A stretch of 64,000 bases of DNA, taken from the NCBI GenBank assembly GCA_963757115.1, contig CAVWQV010000004.1, positions 1-64,000 of the forward strand. The letters are read 5' to 3'. Shown one piece after another: positions 37,627 through 46,274 of the stretch. A program made the position numbers and the translations under genes. This DNA is from CAVWQV01 sp963757115 (GTDB taxonomy: Bacteria; Pseudomonadota; Alphaproteobacteria; Acetobacterales; Acetobacteraceae). Numbering within the stretch: the first letter of the stretch is position 1; each line of letters opens with the position of its first letter. The notes beneath the pieces are model-generated. The model searched no databases. It was not told the DNA's origin and saw only the letters and a program-made list of their open reading frames with translations.

Positions 37627-38595
37627 ATGGCAACATCAAGGCGAGGATCGCTGTCCCGACGCCGCTTCTGCCTTTGCTGCGTCGGCGCGGCCGGCGCGGC
37701 CGCTGGGAATTGGCTCACGCCGCGCGAGGCTTTTGCGGAGGCTCGCGGGCTCGTCAGCCTGATCAGGGATAGCGCCGCCGTATCGCCGATCGTCACGCAC
37801 AAGCTCCGCAACAACATCAGCGTGCTGGAAGGATCTGGGGGCACGGTCGCCGTGCTGTCGGGTCCTGACGGCAAGGTGCTGATCGATGCGGGCATTGCTG
37901 TCTCGCGCCCACACCTGACGAGGTCCCTGACAGATCTCGGTGCCGATCCCATCACGCACCTGATCAACACACATTGGCACTTTGATCATACTAACGGCAA
38001 TCCTTGGCTCAATGCGGCCGGCGCGAAGATCATCGCGCAGGAGAACACGCGCAAATATCTGTCTCAAGTTCAGCGTGTGGACGATTGGGACTATAATTTC
38101 CTGGCACTGCCGCCAGACGGCATTCCTAGCGAGGTGTTTGCCGAGGAGCGTAGCCTCAAGCTCAACGGAGTGACGATGGCACTTAAACACTACGGCCCGG
38201 CGCACACCGACAGCGACATTTCCGTGACGTTTGTCGAACCGAATGTGATCCACGTAGCCGACACCTTCTGGAACGGTGTTTATCCATTTATCGACTATTC
38301 GACGGGCGGCAGTATCGACGGGATGATCGCGGCATCCGATGCCAATCTCGCCGCGACCAATGACGACACCATCGTCATCGCCGGCCACGGTAAAGCAGTC
38401 GGCAACAAAGCCGAGCTCCAGGAATTCCGGGAAATGCTCGTCACCGTCCGCGAAAAGGTCGCTGCGCTCAAACGGCAGGGGCGTTCGCGTGACGACACTG
38501 TAGCGGCCAAACCGACGGCGGCTTTCGATGCCAAGTTCGGTCGCTTTGTAATCGATCCGGGTTTCTTCACTCGATTAGTTTACGAGGGCGTGTGA
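37627..38595 (+). CDS. Tat-exported metallo-beta-lactamase-fold hydrolase
   Basis: An intact 322-residue protein. The N-terminus has a twin-arginine signal, SLSRRRFCLCCVGAAGAAAG, so the folded, metal-loaded enzyme is exported. The zinc motif is THWHFDHTNGNPWL (H-x-H-x-D-H), with further ligands in HYGPAHTDSDISVTF, HVADTF and VIAGHGKAV. This is the layout of general MBL-fold hydrolases (SoxH-, quinoprotein relay- or lactonase-like) rather than proven beta-lactamases. ATG at 37627 is chosen because it starts the Tat signal; the frame is open further upstream. Role unknown; the preceding gene is also an exported hydrolase. Confidence 0.9.
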   Translation: MATSRRGSLSRRRFCLCCVGAAGAAAGNWLTPREAFAEARGLVSLIRDSAAVSPIVTHKLRNNISVLEGSGGTVAVLSGPDGKVLIDAGIAVSRPHLTRSLTDLGADPITHLINTHWHFDHTNGNPWLNAAGAKIIAQENTRKYLSQVQRVDDWDYNFLALPPDGIPSEVFAEERSLKLNGVTMALKHYGPAHTDSDISVTFVEPNVIHVADTFWNGVYPFIDYSTGGSIDGMIAASDANLAATNDDTIVIAGHGKAVGNKAELQEFREMLVTVREKVAALKRQGRSRDDTVAAKPTAAFDAKFGRFVIDPGFFTRLVYEGV

Positions 38596-38743
38596 GCGTG
38601 CACGTCGTGCAGATATCCTCCCGATCATTCCATTCGCAGAGGCCGAAGTGAAGTCTGCTCACTCAACGAAGGCCCCGTTGTGCGAGGTCGCTGGAGGCGT
38701 CTGACGTTCCGCCTGCGCCAGCTCAAGGCGACGGAGAAGTACA

Positions 38744-39097
38744 ATGAATGAGCCGGTATCAAACAACGCCCCACAACACAGCGGCATCGTTCCCGCGTTG
38801 GGGGAGACTCCGATCTTTCAGGTTGGCGAGCAGGTCAGGGTCGCGCAGCGCTTCCCGCTCGGTCACTACCGGGTCCCTCTGTATCTTCGTGGCAAGACTG
38901 GTGTCGTCGAGAGGCTCGTTCAGCCGGCGGTCGACAACGAGGAGGAGGGCTTCGGCCGAAACGCCGGCATGAAGCGTCACTACTATCGTATCGCCGTTCC
39001 GATGACCGAAATCTGGCACGAGTACGCTGGCACCCGGAACGACCGACTCTACATCGAGGTGTTCGAGAGCTGGTTGGAGTCCGTCGACCATGGATGA
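38744..39097 (+). CDS. Nitrile hydratase beta-subunit C-terminal-like / thiocyanate hydrolase alpha-like subunit
   Basis: A 117-residue protein corresponding to the C-terminal SH3-like half of nitrile hydratase beta: PIFQVGEQVRVAQRFPLGHY and RVPLYLRGKTGVVERLVQP, then HYYRIAVPMTEIWHEYAG and RLYIEVFESWLE. Classic nitrile hydratases have this fused to an N-terminal helical half; in thiocyanate hydrolase and toyocamycin nitrile hydratase the halves are separate proteins. Here the other half is the third gene of the operon (39725-40075). GGAGAAG precedes the ATG. Its stop overlaps the next gene (ATGGATGA), so the three subunits are translationally coupled. Confidence 0.88.
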   Translation: MNEPVSNNAPQHSGIVPALGETPIFQVGEQVRVAQRFPLGHYRVPLYLRGKTGVVERLVQPAVDNEEEGFGRNAGMKRHYYRIAVPMTEIWHEYAGTRNDRLYIEVFESWLESVDHG

Positions 39098-39728
39098 CCA
39101 CGACCAAGTCCCCACGCCGAGATCAGCGAGACCGAGCGACCTGGCTACTTCGACACGCTGGAGTCGGCGTTAGAGGAGCTGCTGATCGAACGGCGGCTCA
39201 TCGCACCCGGCGAGATCAGAGCCCAAATCGACGTGCTGAACTCGCGGACACCCGCTCTGGGTGCCAAGGTGATTGCACGCGCTTGGACAGATCCAACGTT
39301 TCGGGCGAGCTTGCTGGCGGATGGTCGTGGTGCTTGCGAGGAGCTCGGCATCACTTTCTACGACGACACCGGTCTTGTCGTCTTGGAGAACACGGCCACC
39401 GTCCACAATCTGGTCGTCTGCACTCTGTGTTCCTGCTACCCACGCCCCGTCCTCGGGTTGCCACCGGATTGGTACAAGCTGAAGCCCTACAGGGCGCGGG
39501 CGGTCGTCGCGCCGCGCGCACTACTCGCCGAATTTGGCACGGTCATCCCAGACAGTGTGGAGATCCGCGTCACGGAACTCGACGTCGGCACTTCGCTTCC
39601 TTGTACTGCCGCTCCGTCCGGATGGGACTGAAGACTATACCGAGGAAGCGTTGGCTGCGCTTGTAACGCGTGACGCAATGATCGGGGTTACCCCGGTAAG
39701 CGTTGACGGTAGGAGAGTTGCAGCATGA
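39090..39728 (+). CDS. Cobalt-type nitrile hydratase alpha / thiocyanate hydrolase gamma-like subunit (two frameshifts)
   Basis: This is the metal-bearing subunit. From ATG at 39090 the frame reads MDDHDQVPTP, then shifts to ERPGYFDTLESALEELLIER and IRAQIDVLNSRTPALGAKVI, VIARAWTDPTFRASLLADG, ACEELGITFYDDTGLVVLEN and the metal motif NLVVCTLCSCYPRPVLGLPP with DWYKLKPYRAR. The claw VCTLCSC (Thr) indicates a cobalt centre with oxidised cysteines; iron enzymes have VCSLCSC. After a second shift the end is LVLPLRPDGTEDYTEEALAA with LVTRDAMIGV. About 210 residues, normal. It hydrates nitriles to amides or splits thiocyanate to carbonyl sulfide and ammonia; sequence alone cannot decide. Confidence 0.92.
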
Positions 39729-40075
39729 GCACGATCGAAGACTTCATGCACCGCCTGCCGAACGACGTGGGCGGGCTTCCGTCCGCATCCTTCGAGCGCC
39801 TCGAGCACGAGCTGAAGCCGTGGGAGAAGCGCTGCCATGCGCTAGCCGACGTTCTTGACTTCCACAAAATCATCAACACCGAGGAAAAGCGGCGTGGTGT
39901 CGAGGCGCTCGGCGCAGAGATGATCGGCAGGCTCGGCTACTACGAACGGTGGCTCACGGCTTTCGCCGTGATCCTGTTTCAAAAGGGTGTACTGACCCCG
40001 ACCGAACTTGCTCGGAAAATGCAGGAGATCGAGGAGCGAGCGGAATCGAAGCAAGCGGATGCCGCAGTGTTATGA
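39725..40075 (+). CDS. Nitrile hydratase beta-subunit N-terminal-like / thiocyanate hydrolase beta-like subunit
   Basis: A 116-residue helical protein: MSTIEDFMHRLPNDVGGLPS, PWEKRCHALADVLDFHKIIN, and GRLGYYERWLTAFAVILFQK with GVLTPTELARKMQEIEER. The YYERWL...LxxKGVLTxxEL ending is the hallmark of the N-terminal half of nitrile hydratase beta (and of small accessory proteins derived from it). It overlaps the alpha gene by ATGA. An alternative is an activator protein for metal insertion, since such chaperones share this fold; but the beta C-half gene in the same operon would then lack its partner. I favour a true structural subunit. Confidence 0.82.
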   Translation: MSTIEDFMHRLPNDVGGLPSASFERLEHELKPWEKRCHALADVLDFHKIINTEEKRRGVEALGAEMIGRLGYYERWLTAFAVILFQKGVLTPTELARKMQEIEERAESKQADAAVL

Positions 40076-40206
40076 CCGCGGGTCCGATGGCGTCCACCTC
40101 GTCCGCCTCCGGCGCGATGCGGATCGATCTTGCTGACCCGACGCACCGCGTCATTGACTGCCGAACAGTGCACCGGGGGATCGCGCCTCGGGCGGCAGTC
40201 CGATGA
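40072..40206 (+). CDS. Possible 44-residue ORF coupled to the operon
   Basis: An ATG overlaps the preceding stop (ATGA) and opens a short frame with MRIDLADPTHRVIDCRTVHR in its middle. No domain recognised. Overlap and position are the only support; it may be a decayed gene or chance. Confidence 0.25.
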   Translation: MTAGPMASTSSASGAMRIDLADPTHRVIDCRTVHRGIAPRAAVR

Positions 40207-40231
40207 CAGGTCAAGGTCTCGACCGAGAGGC

Positions 40232-40657
40232 ATGTCAATGACGACACCCTTGGGAATGCTGACGGTGCGGAGCCTCCATGGACCGCGGGAGACCATGGAC
40301 CGACTTGTCGACAAGATTGCAGCACGAGGCATGACCGTCTTCGCTCGCATAGACCATGGCGAGGCTGCCAATGAGGCGGGCCTGATGCTTCGTCCTACCG
40401 AACTGCTCATCTTCGGAAGCGCCCGGGCCGGAACGCCGCTGATGCAGGCCGCTCAAACGCTCGGCGTAGACCTGCCTCTCAAGGCGTTGGTCTGGCAGGA
40501 CGAAATCGGAACGACGTGGCTGGGCTACAACGATCCACATTGGCTCGCGAGCCGACATGGCGTAGCTGCCGACTGCAAATCTGTTCTGCACGTCATGGGC
40601 GAGCTCCTTGCTGCCATAGCGCGTGAGACGACCGGAAACGGCGGGGACGCCTCCTAA
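40232..40657 (+). CDS. DUF302 family protein
   Basis: An intact 141-residue protein: TVRSLHGPRETMDRLVDKIA, ARGMTVFARIDHGEAANEAG and LRPTELLIFGSARAGTPLMQ then VDLPLKALVWQDE, the standard DUF302 pattern (TIxxxGMTVFARIDH...LRPTELLIFGNPKxGTPLM). The fold is known but the role is not; family members often sit beside redox, sulfur or metal genes. It follows the nitrile-hydratase-like operon on the same strand by about 150 bp. Its stop overlaps, tail to tail, the stop of the hydantoinase gene on the other strand. The ATG at 40232 is chosen because the family begins about there; the open frame extends upstream. Confidence 0.9.
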   Translation: MSMTTPLGMLTVRSLHGPRETMDRLVDKIAARGMTVFARIDHGEAANEAGLMLRPTELLIFGSARAGTPLMQAAQTLGVDLPLKALVWQDEIGTTWLGYNDPHWLASRHGVAADCKSVLHVMGELLAAIARETTGNGGDAS

Positions 40658-42087
40658 GGGCAACTTCCACGACCTTGGAGCACGTCGCCTTCGATCCGCC
40701 GCTCGAGCCAGCGGCCGCCCGCGAGGTCGCCCGAATACGCGCCGTTCTCAACCACCACCTTGCCGCGTAGCGTCGTCAGGCTCGGCCAAGCGTCAACTTC
40801 GCGGCCCTCCCAGGGCGTGTAGTCGGTCTCGTGCAGGTCTTCCTTGCGGACCGCACGGCGCAGTGCCGGGTCCAGCACGCAGATGTCCGCGTCGCTGCCG
40901 GCCGCGATCGCGCCCTTGCGAGGATACAGCCCCATGATCCGCGCGGCATTGGTGGAAACGAGATCGACGAAGCGCCCGAGGTCGTAGCCGCGCTTTCCGA
41001 CCATCTCCGTGTACATGAGGGCGACGCGCGGCTCGACCCCGGCGTTGCCGCCCGTCGTGTCGTCGATGCGCCGGCCTTGCAGCTTGCGTTGCAGGGTGCA
41101 GCAGATCTCGTCGGTGGCAACGCAATTGATCGAGCCGTCAAGCGTGCCGGCCCACAGCGCCGCTTGGTCCTCGGGCGACTTCAGCGACGGATAGGTGTGG
41201 TAAATCTGGCCGTTCGGCAGCCGGTAGTCGTCGCTGGTGTAGAGCATGTATTGGTGCAGCAACTCGCCGTAGATCGGCAAGTGCCGCGCGCGGGCTTCGC
41301 GGATCGCGGCGACCCCGGTGCCGGCGCTGACATGCATCATGTAGAGCGCGGTGCCGGGCACGTTCTCGGCCAGGCGGATCACCCGGCGGAACGAGATGTC
41401 CTCCGACAGCGTGTTGTGGACTTCGGCCATGTTCTCGAAGCCGGTGCGGTCCTCGCGCATCAGCTTGGCGTACATGTGCATCACGATGTCGTTGTCTTCG
41501 GCGTGGATGACGCCGAGGCCGCCGTGCTTCGCAAGCACTCCGAACACCTCGTGGATGTCGCCGAAATCCACCATGCGGCCCTTGCGGGAAGGCGTGATGT
41601 CGGTGGTGAAGATCTTCACTGTGGGATAGCCCGCTTGGATCGCCTCCGCGAGCTGGGGATAAAGGTCGGGCGACAGCGTGCCCTCGACCATGAGGTGCTG
41701 CGCGTAGTCGCAGGCGCAGCGACCGCGCCAGTCCCGTTCGCGCGCTTCGATCGCGGTCTGCACCGACGCGCCCAGGGAGGCGCGGGTGAAATCGATGAGG
41801 GTTGTGGTGCCGCCGTGGAGCGCGGCGCGGCTGACGATTTCGGGGCCGTCGGTGTCGCCCCAGCTGCCATCGGGATTTGGCAGCGGCCATTTGCAGTGCA
41901 CGTGCGGATCGATGCCGCCGGGCATGACGATCTTGCCGGTAACATCGATCAGCCGCGCGCCCTCCGGAACGGTGGCTTGACCGGCGGGAGCGAGTTCGAC
42001 AATTCGCTCGCCCGCGATCAGAACATCGAACGAGCCGACGCCTGTGGGCGTGACCACCCGATCGCCGCGTATCACCAGATCGACCAT
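40654..42087 (-). CDS. Dihydropyrimidinase / hydantoinase (cyclic amidohydrolase)
   Basis: An intact amidohydrolase of 477 residues. Motifs: VMPGGIDPHVHCKWPLPNPD (HxH metal pair), AGYPTVKIFTTDITP (Lys expected to be carbamylated and bridge two metals), LGVIHAEDNDIVMHMYAKL (His), YMMHVSAGTGVAAI (His) and SINCVATDEICCTLQ (metal-binding Asp; usual form TDHxxF). Family members open cyclic ureides such as dihydropyrimidines and hydantoins; some members are decarboxylases or D-specific hydantoinases. The His that usually follows the TD is Glu here, so specificity may differ. It is divergent from the FAD oxidoreductase gene with 150 bp between. Start MVDLVIRGDRVV at 42087. Confidence 0.9.
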   Translation of the reverse strand: MVDLVIRGDRVVTPTGVGSFDVLIAGERIVELAPAGQATVPEGARLIDVTGKIVMPGGIDPHVHCKWPLPNPDGSWGDTDGPEIVSRAALHGGTTTLIDFTRASLGASVQTAIEARERDWRGRCACDYAQHLMVEGTLSPDLYPQLAEAIQAGYPTVKIFTTDITPSRKGRMVDFGDIHEVFGVLAKHGGLGVIHAEDNDIVMHMYAKLMREDRTGFENMAEVHNTLSEDISFRRVIRLAENVPGTALYMMHVSAGTGVAAIREARARHLPIYGELLHQYMLYTSDDYRLPNGQIYHTYPSLKSPEDQAALWAGTLDGSINCVATDEICCTLQRKLQGRRIDDTTGGNAGVEPRVALMYTEMVGKRGYDLGRFVDLVSTNAARIMGLYPRKGAIAAGSDADICVLDPALRRAVRKEDLHETDYTPWEGREVDAWPSLTTLRGKVVVENGAYSGDLAGGRWLERRIEGDVLQGRGSCP

Positions 42088-42235
42088 GAGTGCCCCTTGC
42101 CGCTCGCCGGTATGGTCGGACGCATGCCGGTCCGGCACAAGCCGGACGGTCGTTATCGGGTCGCCGTCCGACCCCGCAGCCATCCGGGAGGCGGTTGCAG
42201 TCACGAAGCCGATCGGCTGTATGCTGCGTCGCGAC

Positions 42236-43396
42236 ATGGACACGTATCGCTTCGATATCGTCGTCGTCGGCGCCGGCATCGTCGGCGCGACCTGCGCCGC
42301 CGCGCTTGCACCCACGCACCGGGTGGCACTCATCGAAGCGGAGGAGGCCCCGGGCTATCACAGCACCGGGCGCTCGGCCGCGTTCTGGATCCTCAACTAC
42401 GGGCCGGTGGACGTGCGGGCGTTGACCGGCGCCTCCCGCGCCTTTTTCGAGCAGCCGCCGCCTGGCTTCGCCGACTTTCCGCTGACCCGCCGTCGCCCGA
42501 TGGTGTTCCTGGCACCGAGCGAGCAGCGCGCGCGGTTGGATCAGCTGCTCGCAGAAGGCATCGAGCTCCGCTCGATCGCTGTCGCCGAGATCGCGGCCAT
42601 GATTCCCGGACTTCGTCCGGGCTACGCCGAGGCGGCGGCGATCGAGGACGACGCTTTCGACATGGACGTAGCGGCGATCCTGCAGGGCTACCTGCGGCAG
42701 CTCCGGGCGGCAGGGGGCGTGCTGGCGCTGCGCCAGCGGTCGGGGCGGATCGAGCGCCGGGCCGGTGCCTGGCGGGTGGAGACCGCCGGCGGATCGGTGT
42801 TCGACGCGCCCGTGATCGTGGACGCGGCGGGTGCTTGGGCCGACGAAGTGGCAAAGCAGGCGGGCGTGTCGCCGCTCGGATTGGTGCCGTGCCGTCGGAC
42901 GGCGGCGATCATCGACCCGGCTCCCTGGCTCGTGGAGGACTGGCCGATGATCAACGACGCCGAGCACACCTGGTACGTCCGGCCCGAGGCCCGCACCAAG
43001 CTGTTGGTGTCGCCCGCCGACCAGACCCCGACCCACGCGCACGACGTGCAGCCGGAGGAACTCGACATCGCGCTCGCGATCGACCGGATGCAGCGGGCGC
43101 TCGACATCGAGGTGCGTCGGGTAGAACGGAGCTGGGCGGGGCTGCGGACTTTCTCCCCTGATGGCAGCCTTGCGATCGGGTTCGACGCGGTGGCGGACGG
43201 CTTTTTCTGGTGCGCGGGGCAGGGCGGTTACGGCATCCAAACGTCGCCTGCGGCGGGAAGGCTGGTCGCGGACCTCATCTCGGGGCGCGATCCGGGCGAG
43301 GCGGGGGCGATACTGGCGGCGGTCGATCCCGGGCGGTTCGCGCGGTCGCGGGGCGCGGTTTCGATCCTCCCACCCGGGGGCGATGCGCCGTTGTGA
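42236..43396 (+). CDS. FAD-dependent oxidoreductase (D-amino-acid/glycine oxidase type)
   Basis: An intact 386-residue flavoprotein. The Rossmann motif is YRFDIVVVGAGIVGATCAAA (GxGxxG) with the ribose-binding acid in VALIEAEE. Then PGYHSTGRSAAFWILNYGP, a mid Gly-motif ARDV-type VIVDAAGAWADEVAKQAG, and the C-terminal FAD motif DGFFWCAGQGGYGIQTSPAA. Members oxidise glycine, sarcosine, D-amino acids or 2-hydroxy acids. Placed back to back with the hydantoinase, it could act on D-amino acids released from hydantoins; that is inference. The first Met of the Rossmann strand (42236) is used as start, upstream frame being open without similarity. Confidence 0.9.
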   Translation: MDTYRFDIVVVGAGIVGATCAAALAPTHRVALIEAEEAPGYHSTGRSAAFWILNYGPVDVRALTGASRAFFEQPPPGFADFPLTRRRPMVFLAPSEQRARLDQLLAEGIELRSIAVAEIAAMIPGLRPGYAEAAAIEDDAFDMDVAAILQGYLRQLRAAGGVLALRQRSGRIERRAGAWRVETAGGSVFDAPVIVDAAGAWADEVAKQAGVSPLGLVPCRRTAAIIDPAPWLVEDWPMINDAEHTWYVRPEARTKLLVSPADQTPTHAHDVQPEELDIALAIDRMQRALDIEVRRVERSWAGLRTFSPDGSLAIGFDAVADGFFWCAGQGGYGIQTSPAAGRLVADLISGRDPGEAGAILAAVDPGRFARSRGAVSILPPGGDAPL

Positions 43397-43458
43397 TACG
43401 GCGTCTTGCCTAACGGCGGGGCGGCGAATATCGACATCGCAAGCAACGGAGGACGGCT

Positions 43459-43671
43459 ATGGACCGGGTCACAATACTCGACGATGAACTCTGGCCGGGC
43501 GTACCGTCGGAGGTGATCGAAAAAGCGAAGGAAGCGGCCTCGGCGGAGCCGGTTTGGATCGCCAGGCGCGACGACGGCCACTTCGTGTCGCTCGACGGGC
43601 CGCAAGGCGGGCCGGACACCGCGACCGGCGACCTCATCTACATCGCCGAGGTCAGCCCACCGGAGCGCTGA
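43459..43671 (+). CDS. Small hypothetical protein
   Basis: Seventy residues, acidic at the start (MDRVTILDDELWPGVPSEVI) and ending DLIYIAEVSPPER. GGAGGA just upstream (43449-43454) is a good ribosome site, and the codon use matches its neighbours. No domain recognised. It lies between the FAD oxidase and the convergent phosphate transporter. Confidence 0.5.
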   Translation: MDRVTILDDELWPGVPSEVIEKAKEAASAEPVWIARRDDGHFVSLDGPQGGPDTATGDLIYIAEVSPPER

Positions 43672-43677
43672 GCCGGC

Positions 43678-45061
43678 CTACGCCTGGGTCAGTACCCAGA
43701 ACAGGACGGCGGACAACAGGACGGTCACGGGCAGGGTGACGACCCAGGCAATCACCATGCTGCGTACCGTCTTCCACTGCATCCCCGAGCCCGCCCCGAC
43801 CATCGTGCCGGCCACGCCCGAGGACAGGATGTGCGTGGTGCTGACTGGCAATCCGCTGTAGCCGGCCGTGCCGATCAGCCCGGCCGCCACCAGCTCGGCG
43901 GAGGCGCCTTGGGCGGGCGTGAGATGCTTCTTGCCGATCCGCTCGCCGATGGTGGTGACGATGCGCTTGTAGCCCACCATGGTTCCGGCACCGAGACAGA
44001 ACGCGCTCAGCACCCGCACCCACCAGGGCGCATATTCCACCGCCCTCCGCATCTTGCCTCGCAGCTCGCTGGCTTGCTTCTTTTCCGGCGGCTGGGCTTG
44101 CTTGTGTTCGGCGACCAGCTTCAGCTCGTCGTTCAACCGATAGATGTCGTCGCGCACCGCGGAGCGCTCGCGGTCAGGAATGTCGGACAACGACTGCAGA
44201 TCGCCGAGACGCTGGGACAGGCTGTCTACCGCCTTTACCGCCAGATTTTTCTGATCGTCGCCGAATCGCGCAATGAGCGGCGCCGCCGCCTGCGCCGCTT
44301 GCACGATCTCGGCCGGTTTCACGCCCGACGGAAGATTGAGCGTGTAGTGCGCAGGCAGGACACCGATCACCGTCAGCATGATGAGGCCGATGCTCTTCTG
44401 ACCGTCGTTGGAGCCGTGCGCGAAGCTGACGCCGCTGCAGGTGAGGATCAGGAGGCAGCGCACCCAGAGCTTAGGCGGCTCTCCCTCCTTGGTAGGCTCG
44501 AACAGCCGCCGGTCGCGGATCACCACACCGGCAATCTTGAACAGGATGAAGGCGCCGATGAAGCCAAGCACCGGTGAAAACAGCAGCGCGCGCACGACGC
44601 TCCAGACTTGGCTCCAGTCCACTCCCTGACCCGCACCGCGCCCGACGATGAGAGCGTCGGCCACGCCGATCCCGATCAGGGAGCCGATCAGGCAATGCGA
44701 GCTCGAGTTCGGGATGCCCCGCCACCAGGTCGCCAGGTTCCAGAACAGGGCGGTGCAAAAAATTGCCAGCAGCATGCCCGTTGCCGGGTTCCCGTTCGGG
44801 CGGAGTGAGCACGTCGGGCGGCAGCAACTCGACCATCGTGTAGGCCACCGCCACGCCGCCCAGCAGCACGCCGGCGAAGTTCATTGTGCCCGAGAGTATT
44901 ACCGCCACGATCGGCTTCAGCGAATGCGTGTAGATGACCGTCGCGACGGCGTTAGCGGTGTCGTGGAACCCGTTCGTCGCCTCGAAGGCGAGCACGAGAA
45001 CGAAGCAGAACACCAGCACCGCAAGGGAGCCGGTTGAAGCGGGAACGATGCTACTGAGCAT
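43678..45061 (-). CDS. Inorganic phosphate transporter, PiT family (one frameshift)
   Basis: A low-affinity phosphate/cation symporter. The first half has LVLAFEATNGFHDTANAVAT, the PiT GxxD-x-NA signature, and SGTMNFAGVLLGGVAVAYTM. After a shift near 44790 the frame continues WRGIPNSSSHCLIGSLIGIG and the second signature SGVSFAHGSNDGQKSIGLIM. A soluble loop of about 110 residues (LSDIPDRERSAVRDDIYRLN) separates the two membrane halves, then SGLPVSTTHILSSGVAGTMV and a last helix VVTLPVTVLLSAVLFWVLTQ. About 460 residues. No phoU-like partner gene is adjacent. Confidence 0.92.
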
Positions 45062-45149
45062 GCTGGCGCAACGATCGACGCGGTTGCGGGATGCACCTTG
45101 TCATCAAGTGTTCATGCACCGATCGAGTTGAATCCGACGGAACGAAGCG

Positions 45150-46258
45150 TTAGACGACGCGCCCGGTCTCCGGCTCAATCAGGTGCATGTGGTTGAGATC
45201 GACGGAGAGCGGCAGCAGTTCGCCCGGGGCGGCATGGGTCGCGGGATCGACGCGGGCGCAAACCGGGGTGCCGCCGACGGAGAAATACACCATTGTCTCC
45301 ATGCCCATCGGCTCGACCACTTCCACCGGCGCCTCGATCCGGGCGACGCCCGGCTTGGCGTTATCCTGGTAGTCGGACAGGTGCTCGGGACGCAGTCCCA
45401 GCAGCATCTCGCGGTCCTTGAACCGCTCGTAACGATCCTTGCGGGCCGGCGGAACCGGCAACATCATCCCGTCGGTGACCCGCACGGAAAGGCCCGCCGA
45501 GCCGTTCGTCACACGGCATGGAAAGAAGTTCATCGCCGGGCTGCCGATGAAGCTCGCGACGAAGCGGGTCGCCGGATGGTGGTACAGCTCCTGCGGCGGT
45601 CCGACCTGCTCGATGTTGCCGTCGTTCATCACCACTACCCGATCGGCCAGCGTCATCGCCTCGATCTGGTCGTGCGTGACATAGACGGTGGTGGTGTTGA
45701 CGGTCTGATGCACCTTCTTGATCTCGTAGCGCATCTGCACGCGAAGCTTGGCGTCCAGGTTCGACAGCGGCTCGTCGAAGAGAAATACCTTGGGGTCGCG
45801 CACGATGGCGCGGCCCATCGCGACGCGCTGGCGCTGGCCGCCGGAAAGCGCCTTGGGCTTGCGTTCTAGCAACTCGCCGATGTCGAGGATGCGTGCCGCG
45901 TTGTCCACGCGGCGCTTGATTTCGTCGCGCGCGAACTTCCGCAGCTTGAGCCCGAACGCCATGTTGTCGAACACGCTCATGTGCGGATACAGCGCGTAGT
46001 TCTGGAACACCATGGCGATGTCGCGGTCTCGCGGCGGGACGTCGTTGACGATGTCGCCGCCGATCCAGATCTCGCCCGAGGTGATCTCCTCGAGCCCGGC
46101 GATCATGCGCAAGGTGGTGGATTTGCCGCAGCCGGACGGGCCGACCAGCACCACGAATTCGTGGTCGTCGATCTCCAGATCGATCGCCTTCACCGCCTGG
46201 AGGTTGCCGTCATAGGACTTGACGACCTTGCGGAGGACACCAGCGATACCTGCGCCAT
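45150..46258 (-). CDS. ABC transporter ATP-binding protein, UgpC/MalK type (frameshift near start)
   Basis: Energy subunit of a carbohydrate-type importer. Walker A LVGPSGCGKSTTLRMIAGLE, Q-loop MVFQNYALYPHMSVFDN, signature ALSGGQRQRVAMGRAI, Walker B VFLFDEPLSNLDAKLRVQMR, H-loop TVYVTHDQIEAMTLADRVVV. The C-terminal regulatory (TOBE/MalK-like) domain carries FIGSPAMNFFPCRVTN and LLGLRPEHLSDY. The start ATG at 46258 (MAQVSLV) is followed by an indel near 46228 before VKAIDLEIDDHEF. It is the last gene of the operon SBP-permease-permease-ATPase. Confidence 0.93.
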
Positions 46259-46274
46259 GTGTTGCGGACGGCCC

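Noticed and set aside
40831..43161. A 776-codon plus-strand open frame
   Set aside because: It is antisense to the intact hydantoinase and then runs in another frame through the FAD oxidase; no family similarity could be read.
41138..43240. A 700-codon minus-strand open frame
   Set aside because: It overlaps the hydantoinase and FAD oxidase in the wrong frame and strand and has no motif.
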